From: Papio anubis
Lineage: Eukaryota > Chordata > Mammalia > Primates > Cercopithecidae
Assembly: GCF_008728515.1 (NCBI RefSeq)
Contig: NC_044980.1
Span: forward strand, 33,620,290-33,684,289
Reading direction: 5' to 3'
Length of the DNA stretch: 64,000 nucleotides
Shown: one piece after another, positions 34,585 to 46,116 of the stretch
How the letters are laid out: each line of letters opens with the position of its first letter
How positions within the stretch are numbered: position 1 is the first letter of the stretch
Program-made: the position numbers and the translations under genes
Notes under the pieces: model-generated
The model's input: the letters and a program-made list of their open reading frames with translations, nothing else
What the model was told of the DNA's origin: nothing
Database searches by the model: none

Positions 34585-34830
34585 GAGGGGTGAACAAGAC
34601 AGATGCTGCCCATTGCCCATGCCCTGGAAGTCTAGTCCAGTGGATGGTCAACAGACCTTTACAGATACTTTAGAAATACTATTTAATTATAACCATGCCA
34701 AGGCCTATGGAAGAGAGCATGGGGGACCCCAGCAAGGAGAACTAACCTGGTCCTGGTGGCCACGAAGGGCTGGGGAAAAGGAAAGCAATGAGGAGGAGGA
34801 GCTTGCTAAGGTGGGTAGGGCAGAGGGACC
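34585..34830 (+). repeat. Possible L2 LINE fragment
   Basis: 'TGAACAAGACAGATGCTGCCC', 'CCCTGGAAGTCTAGTCCAGT' and 'ATAACCATGCCAAGGCC' resemble the body of an L2 3' end. Weak. Confidence 0.4.
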
Positions 34831-35433
34831 AGCCTGTTTCTGGATGGAGGTGTTTATGTATTATGTCCATGCCACAGCACTCAGCATTTATGTGGAAAAG
34901 ACCTCAGGAAGCGCTGACACACTTCATTTAGGGAGGGTGATGGATTTCAGGGTGAACAGCAGGGACAGTGTAACCTGCATTTGTGAATAATCTTAAGCAA
35001 AAATGTAAGGAAAGGGAAAAGACATTTTAGATAAACTTATCAGGTATTGGTCTGAAGTAACGAACATTATCTGGAACGCTCTTTTATGAAACTGCTGACT
35101 AGGTGTTTGCCATGTTGTATTGGTAATTTTTTGGTTGTAAGGTTTTGCTTGTATCAACTTGTTATTTACGCTCTCTACTAAATACATCTTGTATGTTTTG
35201 ATCCTTGTGTCTTTTCTTCTCTCCTTTAATTTAAATATTACTCCTTGCAAGGACTGGTTCACAATCCAGTCAGGAAACCCCCTGCTTGCCCAGCTGTAAG
35301 TTGTCTTTCCCTTCTAGTGTGTCAATTCACCATTTTGCTCACGTTGCCACTTCTAATATCCTATTTTGCATTGTTGGCATATTTCTGGTATTACTGTATT
35401 TTATCTCCACAACTATATAGAAAATTTGGGAGC

Positions 35434-35573
35434 CTCATGCCTATAATCCAGCACTTTAGAAGGCTGAGGTGGGAGGATCCCTTGAGCTCAGGAGTTCAAG
35501 ACCAGCCTGGGCAACCTAGGCAGACTCCGTCTCTACAAATAAAAAAAAAAAAAATTAAAAAAAAAAAAGAAAA
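35434..35573 (+). repeat. Free left Alu monomer
   Basis: Monomer lacking the first bases, with J-type 'CCCTTGAGCTCAGGAG' and a double A-tail (AAAAATTAAAAAAAA). Confidence 0.85.
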
Positions 35574-35639
35574 TTTGGGAAAGGCTATACTGCATGTAAA
35601 ACACACTTATTTGTTGAATAAATGAATGAATGATAGGCA

Positions 35640-36825
35640 TTAGATCTCACTTATCTGTGTAACAGCTATAGAATCTTCTCTATTATCCTGCACCTAGTAG
35701 ATACATACCTATAAGTACTGGTGGATATAGTCAACCGGGGAAAATATTATTTGAGACTGAAGCTTGCCTGTTTCTTGTACTCTTTCTTAAAACGATGAGG
35801 TGTGTGCAATTTTTTTTTCCTGGACAATATGAATCTGAAACCTTCCCAGTGAAAACAGTTTACTTTGTCTTTCGTCTTAGCCTTGCTGATTATATTGGCA
35901 AAACAGTCTGCTTACCGAAAACTGGAGCAAGAAGTGCAGCTTTTCTCAAGATAATCTCAAATAGATTCCTCCAGATGGCTGCCCAAGCAGAGCCACAGAA
36001 CAAGAGCGTTCTAATTGGTGATGGTTAGGGTTTTTGTATCTTTTCTCAAGAAAGTCAAGGAAACTCTCTTCCTGGCTTCTTCCGTGCCACTGGATTATTT
36101 TGATTGAGTTGATATATTTGAAAACTCAAAATCTCTTGACTAGCCAAATGTCTGTGACCACTGAGTTCCACTGGTTTTTCAGGTCCCAATGATTAAACCA
36201 AAATAAAAGAAGGTGATGCCATGTCTGGCCAAGGGCAGACACTGCTGGTTGCCAAATCCCCAGCGTTCATCACCCGGTTGACATGATGTTTGCTATTCTA
36301 GATGGAGGCAGGCAAGGCTTCAAAAAGGCCAAGCTTCAAGAGAAAACCTTTAAGCGAGTCAGTGTCATTTGGAAATGATTTGATGAATAGGACACTTACC
36401 GGCCAGCCAATATCATTTGTGATATATTAGCAGGAATGTTTGGAGCCCACATTGAGGGTAAGGGCTCTTTCCCACATGCCGCCCCTCATAGCTGACACAT
36501 TACACATGTCTCTGGAGCATAACATATGGCTTCCTGAACTTGCAAATATGGCCTAATGTGCTCTGTTGAAATCGTGTCTGTTTAAACAGTCTCTTGGAAA
36601 AGTGAGCCATATTCAATAAAATCATTAATTTCATGTCCGTGAATGTTTCTCTAGAGCCCTTTAAAACATAATTTTGAAGGAGCCTAGTAGAAAATTTGCA
36701 TTAAGGTGTTATCAGCCTCTAAAAGGGTATTGGACTATCGGTCCTGAATTGTAAATATTAAAATATTCATAGAGCATTAGTCAAGAAGGAACAGTGCAGC
36801 TCATCAAATTCCAGAAGAATCACCA
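35640..36825. other. Repeat-poor intronic block
   Basis: About 1.2 kb with no recognisable repeat in an otherwise crowded window. Contains AT-rich homeodomain-like text (AAAATCATTAATTTCATG near 36617-36634). No exon supported. Candidate conserved non-coding sequence. Confidence 0.4.
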
Positions 36826-37010
36826 TTTTAGGTACCTACTATGTGCCAGGCTGTTTATGTATGTTGCGTCTAATTCTCAGGATAATTTATAAGTAGGTAG
36901 GATTTCCTGCCATTTATAGATAAGGACAGGGAGGCCCAGGGACACTGATGACCACCTAGAAGTGATGGAACTGGAATTTCAACTCAATAGCACCGAACTC
37001 TGAAATCTGT
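36826..37010 (+). repeat. MIR SINE
   Basis: 'GGTACCTACTATGTGCCAGGC', 'AATTCTCAGGATAATTTATA', 'GATAAGGACAGGGAGGCCC' in order. Confidence 0.9.
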
Positions 37011-37592
37011 CTCTTCTTTTCTACACCAGGAATTTTAAACTTGGGATTAGGGGTGGACTGGGTGGGGGTAGATATTTAAGCCAGAAATCATATGCAAGTG
37101 TTTGTGTGGATGTGCATTATTCTGAGGAAAGTCTGCAACTTTACCAGATTCTCCAGGTGGTCCATGGGCCTCCAAAAGATTAAGAACCAGATTTTGGCAC
37201 CACTCTGCCTTTTTTTTTAAAAGAGATGAGGAAACAGCAAATGAGACTGAACTGTTCGAAGGCGTTTGACCTGGTGTTGACTTGACCAAAAACTGAGCCA
37301 CAGGACTTCTTTCTAAATTCTGTGTGTATGTGTTTTGTATGCCTGAAGGGGGATGGTGAGGGAAGGAGAAGGAAATAAAAGATATAAATTACATTTGGAG
37401 GAAAGTACACAAAATGATGTACAGTCTAACAAGTAGTTTTAACGTGAGCCTCTGAGGAGCTGCTAATCAGACCCTAAAACAGAGCAAGTCCCAGAATGGT
37501 CCCAGGTGTCCCTTCCTGATAGGATGCCACACCTTCAGCCCTCATCATGACCCTTACTTTTATAGTGACCTTATCCTGACTTTGCTTTATAA
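37011..37592. other. Intronic sequence, no feature recognised
   Basis: Unassigned gap up to the Alu pair. Confidence 0.5.
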
Positions 37593-37889
37593 TTTTTTTT
37601 TTTTTTTTTTGAGATGGAGTTTTGCTCTTGTTGCCTAGGTTGGAGTGCAATGGCATGATCTCAGCTCACCACAACCTTCGCCTCCCAGGTTCAAGTGATT
37701 CTCCTGCCTCAGCATCCCCAGTAGCTGGGATTACAGGCATACGCCACCAGGCCCGGCTAATTTTGTATTTGTAGTAGAGACAGGGTTTCTCTATGTTAGG
37801 CTGGTCTCGAACTCCCGACCTCAGGTGATCTGCCTGCGTCAGCCTCCCAAAGTGCTGGGATTAACAAGTGTGAGCCACTGCGCCTGGCC
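37593..37889 (-). repeat. Alu, antisense, first of a head-to-tail pair
   Basis: 18-T tail to GCGCCTGGCC. TATAATTTT-like text occurs before it, between the two Alus (ATAATTTT), and after the second (TATAATTTT), suggesting two insertions at one site. Confidence 0.95.
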
Positions 37890-37893
37890 ATAA

Positions 37894-38184
37894 TTTTTTT
37901 TTTTTTTTTTTAAATTTGAAATGGAGTCTTGCTCTTGTTGCCCAGGCTGCAGTGCTTACTACAACCTCTGCCTCCTGGGTTCAAGCGATTCTCCTGCCTC
38001 AGCCTCCCGAGAAGCTGGGATTATAGGTGACTGCCACCATGCCTGGCAAATTTTTTTGTATTTTTAGTAGAGACGGGGTTTCACCATGTTGGCCAGGCTG
38101 GTCTCGAACTCCTGACCTCAAGTGATCGGCTCACCTCGGCCTCCCAAACTGTTGGGATTACAGGCGTCAGCCACCTCACCCAGC
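37894..38184 (-). repeat. Alu, antisense, second of the pair
   Basis: A separate T-tail and a full element with a small deletion near the start ('GCAGTGCTTACTACAACC'). It differs at many positions from its neighbour, so it is not a recent duplicate. Confidence 0.95.
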
Positions 38185-38189
38185 CTATA

Positions 38190-38515
38190 ATTTTATCATC
38201 AGTGTATACATCCCTAAACGCTACGGTTCCATGTTTCCTGTTTCCATCTTCATGTGCATGCAGTCATACTATTGTGGGTTTTCTTGTCTGTGTCTTGCTT
38301 CTTTCACCAATACTGCTTTTAATACCCATCTGTGTTGTTGTATGTAGTTGTAGTTTGTTCATTTTCATTGCTGTGTAGTATTCTGTAGCTTGATTATGTG
38401 ATAATTTATTTATCCATCATCTGTTATTGGAAATTTGGGTTACTTGTAATTCTTGCCTGTTATGAGCAATGCTTTCATTGACATTCGAATACATGTCCTA
38501 TACGCAGGTTGGGGA
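38190..38515 (-). mobile_element. L1M fragment, antisense
   Basis: 'GCTGTGTAGTATTCTGTAGC', 'TTATTTATCCATCATCTG', 'ATTTGGGTTACTTG' and 'TATGAGCAATGCTTTCATTG' match the reverse complement of the L1 ORF2 end. Same region as 47535-47925. Confidence 0.75.
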
Positions 38516-38714
38516 AAGATCAATATTTACTCAGCTTTTGTGGGCAACAAAATACCTAGTTCTACAAGAAAATAGCGAAGAGTTCTTCTCTTCCCAAGCT
38601 GCTTCCTTAATGCCTTGTGGAAGAAGAAAATTCTTTCAAGTAAATTCTCTTGTTAGCCTCAGCATAGGTTCCAGTTGTCCTCAAGCTAGATAAAAATCAA
38701 AGGATGCACTCATT

Positions 38715-38830
38715 GAACCTAAGTGATTCCAGAGCTCCACCCCAGACTCCTGGGGTCAGAATCTGCCAGATGGGGCCTGAGAGTCTGCAGATTTAATAAG
38801 CACCCAGTTGATTCTTGTGACTGGGGGACA
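38715..38830. mobile_element. MER5-like hAT fragment
   Basis: 'AGCTCCACCCCAGACTCCTGG', 'GTCAGAATCTGCCAGATGGGG' and 'AATAAGCACCCAGTTGATTC' match the MER5 middle. Both ends are missing. Confidence 0.65.
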
Positions 38831-39453
38831 CCGCCTTCACCCCAATTGAATTTATAAGGCTGGGCTCCTTAGTTGGGAAGAGATTTCAAGAAAGCGTTCA
38901 CATGATTAAAATCTCGGAAAATTGGCCTTTTGTTAAAAAAGTTAAGGGAGTTGGATTTATTTAGCCTATAAAAAAATCTGAAATACGATTTAATAGTTGT
39001 TTGCAAAAGAATGAAACTTTTGTAAATGAAAAAACAAATATTTGCTGAGTCAAGAGAGATTTAGGTCAATCAACCTCCTGCTAAAATCAGCAGCAAATAC
39101 TGACCATTTACCAGCCACCATGGGGGTAAGAAATGAAGCCTGTTCTCAGGGCCTTCAGGGAGCAAAAGACAGGAGACAAACTGTAAGCTCTCAAACAAAA
39201 ACCAGGATGCGATATTTCATCAAGTCTAGACTGTGGGCTTCGGTTGAGATGAGCCAGTGGGTGGCCCCCAGGGACGCAATGGAGTAGAGAAACAGAGAGA
39301 GGTCACCAGCAAAGGGTGGAGAGAGCCTGCAGGGCTTGAGCTAGGCTTTAGAAATACGCCTTTGCGTAGGCGGATGGGATAACAGAGCATTCTGAAGCAG
39401 TGGCTGCCAGTGTTTTCTCTCGTGATCCTCCAGTAAGAAATATGCATATTTCT
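38831..39453. other. Intronic sequence, no feature recognised
   Basis: No repeat or exon recognised. Confidence 0.5.
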
Positions 39454-39478
39454 TACATATATATATATATATATATAT
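39454..39478. repeat. (TA)n microsatellite at an Alu tail
   Basis: About twelve uninterrupted TA units directly before a pyrimidine-rich Alu tail. Probably polymorphic. Confidence 0.92.
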
Positions 39479-39479
39479 C

Positions 39480-39489
<10 letters not shown>

Positions 39490-39510
<21 letters not shown>

Positions 39511-39657
39511 GAGACAAGGTCTCGCTTTGTCACCCAGGCTGGAGTGCAGTGGCGCAATCTTGGTTCACTGCAACCTCCACCTCCCGGGTTCAAGCAGTTA
39601 TCCTGCCTCAGACTCCCAAGCAGCTGGGATGGCAGGCATGAGCCACTGTGCCCCTCC
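39490..39657 (-). repeat. Alu, antisense, internally deleted
   Basis: The left part runs to CAGCTGGGATGGCAGG, then goes straight to GAGCCACTGTGCCCC. The middle of a full Alu is missing, so it is only about 170 bp. Confidence 0.9.
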
Positions 39658-40230
39658 AAAAAATGTATTTTACATCATCAGTCAGCATACACATACATGC
39701 AACAAATAAAAGTTTCATAAGACATTTAACTTTATTAAAGATGGTGCATCTGATGTTTTCTATGTTTTGATTTTATTTTTTTAACATGTTAGATTAACCA
39801 ATAAACTATATAGGTTTCATAGAGTTGAAAACTATAAGAGGACCAGAAGCCCAGTGTGGAGGCGGAGTCAGTCCTGTCGTATGGAGGGCATGCTAGTTAG
39901 AGGAGAGGATTTTCATTGAAAGTGGTGAGAGGTAATACTGTTAGTTTGATGGTGGTCTCCAAAAGCCTTCCTTGATTCTAGAGCATGAATGAATTACTTT
40001 GGGATGTTATGATAACATTTCAAACTTCACCTATTTATTTGACCAGCTCTACTTTGGACAGTAGATTGACCAAAGTGACTTTTTGAGATTTCTTTTGATG
40101 CTTGGAGGTGGGGGTAGGGGAGAGGATTTGCTTCTGGATTCCAAAGAATGACTCAAAGTGCTTATTGAACATCTATTTTGTCTCATGTTGTGATTGGCTA
40201 TGGGAATTTTAGTATAGAAAATGGGACTGG
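39658..40230. other. Intronic sequence, no feature recognised
   Basis: Unassigned. Confidence 0.5.
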
Positions 40231-40367
40231 AGCCGGGCATGGTGGCTCACATGCCTGTAATCCCAGCACTTTGGGAGGCCAAGGCAGGAGGATCACTTGA
40301 GGTCAGGAGTTCCAGACCAGCCTGGCCAACATGGTGAAACCCCGTCCCTACTAAAAATACAACAATT
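40231..40367 (+). repeat. AluS, left part of a split element
   Basis: Left monomer to AAAAATACAACAATT, where another Alu is inserted. Resumes at 40667 with AACCAGGCATGG. Confidence 0.94.
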
Positions 40368-40666
40368 GGGCCAGGTGTTGTGGCTCACGCCTGTAATCCC
40401 AGCACTTTGGGAGGCCAAGGTGGGCAGATGATGAGGTCAAGAGATTGAGACCATCCTGGCCAACATGATAAAACCCCATCTCTACTAAAAATACAAAAAT
40501 TAGCAGGGCGTGGTGGTAGGCGCTTGTAGTCCCAGCTATTCGGGAGGCTGAGGCAGGAGAATCACTCGAATCCAGGAAGCGGAGGTTGCAGTGAGCTGAG
40601 ATTGCGCCACTGCACTCCAGCCTGGTGACAGAGCGAGAGACTCCATCTCAAAAAAAAAAAAAAAAA
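40368..40666 (+). repeat. AluY/Sc-like, inserted in another Alu
   Basis: Has the younger-lineage 'GATGAGGTCAAGAG' and 'GAGACCATCCTGG' variants and an uninterrupted A-tail of about 18. Inserted at the middle linker of an older AluS. Confidence 0.95.
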
Positions 40667-40836
40667 TTAACCAGGCATGGTGGCAGATACCTGTAATCCC
40701 AGCTACCCAGGAGAGATAGGAGAGTCGCTTGAACTGGGGAAGTGGAGGTTGCAGTGAGTCGAGATCATACCACTGCACTCCAGCCTGGGCAACAAAGTGA
40801 GACTCCGTCTCAAAAGAAAAAAAAAAAAAAAAAAAG
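40667..40836 (+). repeat. AluS, right part of the split element
   Basis: Completes the Alu started at 40231, with its own A-tail. Confidence 0.94.
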
Positions 40837-42134
40837 AGTATGGCACTGGATAGAATAGTTTTATAGGAGAGGATGAGAGGATGTAGGAAATCTCTCCATG
40901 GGCAAGTTTAGGAAGGAAAAGTGAGGACATCTTGAGCACTGTGCTTCTGGAAGGAGCATGGTATGGCCAGTTGTGCACATCAGAGCTAATTGCAAGTATG
41001 ATGAGTGGCCTGGCCCAGGACTAGACAACTCTGCTACTGATCAGAATCCAGATTCCTGGATCAGAGGTCTAATTGGGACCCTACTTGGCCTCTATTTTTA
41101 GCATGCTTGTAAGAATTTTAAGAGCAAAACTCTTTTTAAAATTTTTCATTTTTAGAGATGGCATTTCACTGTGTTGCCCAGAGTGGTCTCGAACTCCTCA
41201 AGCAATCCTTCTGCTTTGGCCTCCCCAGTAGCTGGGATTACAGTTATGAGCTACCACGCCCAGCAAGAGTAAAACTCTTACCTTCTCTCCTCTTTTCCCA
41301 CCCTAGCTCTGCTTACTGTGAACCCCATCTGCAGCACTTCTTGAATGATGTTGTGGATTATTTATTGAAGATTTGCTTGTGTAACCGTGTTCTCTTCATC
41401 TGCTCCAAGAGGAAAGTAAATTCTGGCTTGCACTAAGGAGAAGTTCTAAATAGAAGAGAGGCATTTCAGACCTCTAGGAATGTGGCATTGACCTTGTCTT
41501 CCAAAGAGCGGGATAGGGGGATCTCTCCTGCCATGTCGTATAGAAATTGAACTCCCTAAAGATCCACGTGGAACTAATTTTAGGGAACCCCTGCAATCGG
41601 ATTTTTCTCTACTTAAGAGTAGAGTGCTTTCGCAATGTTGGAAAGGAAAATCCTTTCATGTAGCAGTTCCTTTGCTTGAGTACTTTCAGTCCTGTCCTCT
41701 GAGATTTCATATCCTTTTGATCTTCCCAGTCCAGTTTTAATTTGTTCAGTTCAAGTTAGAAAAGGATTTTGAAAAACAATACTTTTCTCTTTTGGGATTC
41801 TCTAGGTAGGGATCATTGGTCCTAAATGTTCTTCAGTAAACTTTCCCTCCCTTTTTTCTTTGCTTATAAAATGCCCTCTGGGGGAAGTAAGCTGCACTGT
41901 GTTTCTTGGGGCTTAATCATTTGCTGCAGTTGTTTGTACAGTTGTTAAGTTACGCTTTCTATTCCACTAACAAATGATGCTGTGAGGATTGCCATATTTC
42001 TTGTGTTTCCCTTCAATAGGAAGCTTGATTGGTAACTAAAGACAACATCTCATGTCTTCTTTGTGAGTAAATTGCTGTAGTAGGAGCGTGGCTGATGTTG
42101 GTCCAGACGCATTCTTACTTTGTTAAACATATGA
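40837..42134. other. Intronic sequence with one Alu monomer
   Basis: Apart from the monomer at 41140-41266, no element or exon recognised. Confidence 0.5.
41140..41266 (-). repeat. Alu monomer-type fragment, antisense
   Basis: 'GAGATGGCATTTCACTGTG', 'TGGTCTCGAACTCCTCAAGC' and 'CTGGGATTACAGTTATGAGC', one monomer. Confidence 0.8.
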
Positions 42135-42565
42135 AGAGAGTCATCATCGTCAAGGAGAGCTACACTGGTCTACATGGTAGCCCCTGGCTAACGGCATGTG
42201 AAGTCTCCAAGTTAAAAGTTCACTTCTTCAGTAGCACTAACCACATTTCCAGTGCTCAGTAGCCACAAGTGGCTCATGCAGTATTGACATTTTGGGCCAG
42301 ATTATTCTTGGTGGGAGTAGGAGGACTGTCTTGTGCATTTGTGCATTGTAGGATGTTCAGCAGCATACCTGGTCTCCACCTACCCAATGCCAGTAGCACT
42401 CTATAGACATAACAACCAAAATGTTTCCAGAGATTGCCAAATGACCCCACAGGGGCAAAACAAATCCTGGCTAAGAATCACTGGCTTTGTGGCTATAGTA
42501 TTTGAAAGCTCAGATACAGAACATTTCCATGATGGTAGACAGTACTGTTCTAGAATCATCCCTAG
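42135..42565. mobile_element. hAT-type element split by a MER20-type element
   Basis: Outer text 'CAGTAGCCACAAGTGGCT' (left) and 'TGGCTATAGTATTTG', 'CAGAACATTTCCATGATGG' (right) belongs to one common hAT fossil. It is interrupted at about 42266-42493 by antisense MER20 text ('ATTGACATTTTGGGCCAG', 'GTAGGATGTTCAGCAGC', 'CCAGAGATTGCCAAATG'). Confidence 0.7.
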
Positions 42566-44224
42566 CAGAATTTGGGGAATTTTATGTAATAAGAATTTTG
42601 AGCTTTGGCGGAATCACAGTGGACGTACAGTCCAAAGCCTGGGGAAACTGAGGCACAGAACAATTTATGGGTGACATCAGATCACACAACATGTGTCAAT
42701 CTGGACTTCTGGACTTCAAGTTCACGCAGCCCAGAGAACAAGCTGCTGATTTTTGTTCAAACCTGCTTCGTTCTTACTGTGCATTTGCACTCAGTGTTGG
42801 CTGTGGGGGAGGACGGAGTCCTAAAAACTGGGAATGGTTCAGTCCTGAGATGTTCAGAGATGCAAATTCTGGACACATCTCTTTTATGCCTCCCTGGCTT
42901 GTGGCTTTGTTTAAGGCTGTACATATGGGCTAGGGTTGGGAGGGTGACTGAGACATTTGATGGACAAAGACCTGTTGAGTTTCCTCATTTCCATCAGTAC
43001 AGAGATTGGGAACATACTCCTGGGGCCATGGAAGACTGTCATCCTATAAAATTTCTTCTTTTTTGCTTTTAAATCTTCATCATCTCCTCTGTCTGCTTCC
43101 TTGTAGGGGTCCATCGTAAAGCCATTAATATGAAATACCTGGAGGTTCATTTCTTCAGAGGCCACAAGGAAGCAGAGTCTATAGAAAGCTTTGGGAAGGG
43201 AAAAGGAGTCTCTCTCAGGATGTGGTGTCCACAGCTGAAGGGGTCAGAAAGTGGGCTTAGCTCAGGGGCCTGGTGCAGGAGATGACTGGAAATCAGCCCG
43301 GGCTCGCAAAGTGCCCAGGGGCTTTGATGTGCCCAGCATCTTTCCTTCCTCCCCCTCTCTCCCTCATTAATCCCATGTGCTTCGACACCTCCCAATGACT
43401 CCTCAGTCACTGGTTCTATAATTCTCTCCCTCCTCTGCTCCCAAACCTCCAATGGCTCACTGCTGCCTTTTATTAAAGTCTTTCTTAGTCTTATATTGAG
43501 GGCCCATTTGCTCTTGTAGAGAAATCATCTCTTTCCCTCCTAAGTGTAGAAACCAGTTTTGCACATATGAGTGCCTTACTGTTACTGTGGTTTGGAGAAT
43601 TATTCAGTTGGGGTTTGGCGTTGACAGTGATTGAGGCTTTGCTCAAAGCTCTTTAATGTTTAATAGCTTGCTCAGGAAGAAGTTTTGTTTCTGGTGAGAC
43701 TTTGTTGAGTCGGTAGCCTGGACAACTACTTAAAATCAGTATCCAGCTGAAAATTCAGGGCCTAGTAAACAGACCAGAAAGAAGGCAATAAAAGCTGATG
43801 AAAAATCGTGTGTCTGTAAACCTCGGGTAACCTTGAGCTGCTGGTTTGGTTCTGTAACATGGTGAACAGAGTGAGCTGTGGATGAGGTCAAAGGCCAATG
43901 TGCTGAGGAACAGCTGTCTAGTTCAGCTAGAAATTAGCTAATGTGTAAACCGGCCTTGAGGTCTTTTTAAGTTGCTTCATATTCCTAGTGTTAGTTAAAA
44001 GAAGTAACTTTTATCTCAGACTTTGGTGACTAGCCGTGATTTCATTGCACTATTTATGTTTTCTTTTGGGAAAGCGGCCTTCTTGGGTGTCTCCATGGTG
44101 AAGGGGAAGGTATTTTAAAACATGCTCCTTTGGGAGCAGGTTTTGATTTGAGTGATGGGAGGGTGGGGGCTGCGAGGACCGCAGCCCTGCTGGTCAGTGC
44201 AGCTGTGGTCAGTGTTGTTCACAA
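42566..44224. other. Intron upstream of the RAI14 exon
   Basis: No repeat of note beyond a MIR-like scrap near 42640. 43480-44225 is repeat-free. A splice acceptor ends it. Confidence 0.5.
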
Positions 44225-44250
44225 CCTCTGTTTCTTCTCTTTCTCTATAG
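44225..44250 (+). promoter_or_regulatory. RAI14: 3' splice site of the RAI14 exon
   Basis: A run of 26 bases that is almost entirely C/T ends in the acceptor CTATAG immediately before the first coding base. Only a few purines interrupt the tract, so this should be a strong acceptor. Confidence 0.9.
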
Positions 44251-44381
44251 ACCAATGAGTGGAACAAGAATGATGACAGGCTGCTGCAGGCCGTGGAGAA
44301 TGGAGATGCGGAGAAGGTGGCCTCATTGCTCGGCAAGAAGGGGGCCAGTGCCACCAAACACGACAGCGAGGGCAAGACCGC
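44251..44381 (+). CDS. RAI14: RAI14 internal coding exon (start of ankyrin-repeat region)
   Basis: A 131-bp exon (43 codons plus two bases). It follows a pyrimidine-rich tract and acceptor ending CTATAG at 44250 and precedes a donor reading GTAAGC at 44382-44387. It is read in frame from its first base as [20 protein letters not shown], then [20 protein letters not shown] and GKT, leaving a GC that begins an Ala codon completed in the next exon. The [17 protein letters not shown] pattern is the first ankyrin helix pair, and I recognise the peptide as the N-terminal region of RAI14 (ankycorbin). From family knowledge, that is a cortical-actin-associated protein with N-terminal ankyrin repeats and a long C-terminal coiled coil. 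Entry phase is 0 and exit phase 2, so loss of this exon would shift the frame. Codons are GC-richer than the flanking intron, as expected for a true exon. The preceding exon with the start codon and the following ankyrin exon were not found in the window. Confidence 0.95.
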
Positions 44382-45375
44382 GTAAGCTGAAACACTGGTT
44401 TGCAGATATGCCGGTTATGGATTTTCGGGGATGTTCTCTGGAATCCTTAGTATCCGCAGGGGAATTTCACATGTGCTCCCGCTCCACTCCCATGTTGAAA
44501 TATGTGAGAAGATATTTTAATCTAATTCCCTTCTCTCCAAATTCCAAGTCACACATGGAGCTTTACCTCGAATGGGTATACATGTTCCCAGGTATCAGCA
44601 AAGGTTTTACCTCCCAAGATTGCAACCAATTGTAGGTGAGACATGAATTCTGTCTTCGATAAGAAATAGCATAAAAGAGAAAAAAGTATTTTCCTATAAC
44701 CCTCAAACCTTACTGTTTATTTATCTTAAACTACTTGTTTATTTATTTGATCTTCCTTAGCATAGATCAGTAAGTACGTGAGTAGTATGATTTTGCTTTG
44801 TGGTTTGCTGTGTGTAGTACTCTTGCTTGCCGTAATTAAAGCTACACACTTGATTAAGTATTTGTGTGTGTTTGTGCATGTGCATGTATTTGTTTATATC
44901 CACTCTGACGTTGGCAGTGTTGTGGAGAGAGCACTGACTTTGGAGCCAGATAGACGTCTCACAAGAACTCTATCACTTATGACTTGTGTAATCCTTGAAC
45001 CTCAGTTTCCTTACTCTAAAATGGAGACGGTATTAGTTAACTGTTAGAGTAGTTATGAGTATAAAATGAAATAATAATGTAGGTTGGATGCCCTCAGAAG
45101 CAGGCTCTGAGACAAGGATTTAAGTGCAAGTAGTTTTATATCTTTTTTTTAACATGTCAAATGACGGTTATTGTGTAATTACTGTGAAACACACAAAGCA
45201 GTAGTATATATTATTTAGGGATGTATACATACATACAATGCAAGTAATTTCTGTAGCCATTGATCCCAGGAAGCATGAGAAAGGAAGAAACCTGTATTTT
45301 TAAGGTGTGTTATTGACAGGTTCCAACTTTGTCACTCTTTCTTGAAGAGGATTCTGGGAATCTGTTTAGACCTAG
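44382..45375. other. Intron downstream of the RAI14 exon
   Basis: Begins GTAAGC. Contains only the MIR listed separately. Confidence 0.5.
44915..45075 (+). repeat. MIR SINE fragment
   Basis: 'GAGAGCACTGACTTTGGAGCC', 'CTCAGTTTCCTTACTC' then 'AAAATGGAGACGGTATTAG'. Confidence 0.85.
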
Positions 45376-45492
45376 AGCAGGCTTTGGCTATGTTGCCCAA
45401 GCTAGACTTGAACTCCTGGGCCCAAGCAATCCTCCTGTCGCAGTCTCCCAAGTAACTGGGACTACAGGCATGTGCCACCATGCCTGGCTACT
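45376..45492 (-). repeat. Alu monomer-type fragment, antisense
   Basis: 'GCTATGTTGCCCAAGCTAG' to 'ACAGGCATGTGCCACCATGCC', one monomer. Confidence 0.8.
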
Positions 45493-45497
45493 GTCTG

Positions 45498-45655
45498 ATT
45501 TTATAAATAAAGTTTTACTGGAACACAGCCACACCCATTCATTTAGGCATTGTCCATGACTACTCCCACACTACAAAGGCAGAGTTGAGTAGTTATAGCA
45601 GAGACTACATGGCTCACAAAGCCCAGAGTATTTATCTAGCCTTTTACAAAAAGGG
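45498..45655. mobile_element. hAT-type DNA transposon fragment
   Basis: 'AAATAAAGTTTTACTGGAAC', 'ACACCCATTCATTTAGGC' and 'GGCAGAGTTGAGTAGTTA' are landmarks of a very common hAT fossil. Exact family name not certain. Confidence 0.65.
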
Positions 45656-45760
45656 TTTCCTTATCCCAGGTTTATAGTATGCCTCAGAGTTTTTCCACCC
45701 AAGGTGTGAGGAACCTAGGGTACCTATCCCTTATCTCCTCTCCCTCAAAGGTTGAGTGCT

Positions 45761-46069
45761 GACCGGGTACAGTGGCTCCCGCCTGTAATCCCAGCACTTT
45801 GGGAGGCTGAGGCGGGTGGAATCACTTGAGGTCAGGAGTTTGAGACCAGCCTAGCCAAAATAGTGAAGCCCTGTCTCTACTAAAAATAGAAAAATTAGCC
45901 AGGTGTGGTGCAGGCATCTATAATCCCAGCTACTTGGGAGGCTGAGGCAGGATAATCACTTGAACCTAGGAGGCGTAGGTTGCAGTGAGCTGAGATTGCA
46001 CTACTGCACTCCAGCCTGGGCAACAGAGCAAGATTCTGTATCAAAAGGAAAAAAAAAAAAAAGAAAAAA
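45761..46069 (+). repeat. Alu, sense
   Basis: TTGAGTGCT at 45752-45760 and 46070-46078 is a perfect target duplication. Confidence 0.96.
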
Positions 46070-46116
46070 TTGAGTGCTACTCTAAGGGACACCATGGTCA
46101 TGGCCAGAAAAAGTCT

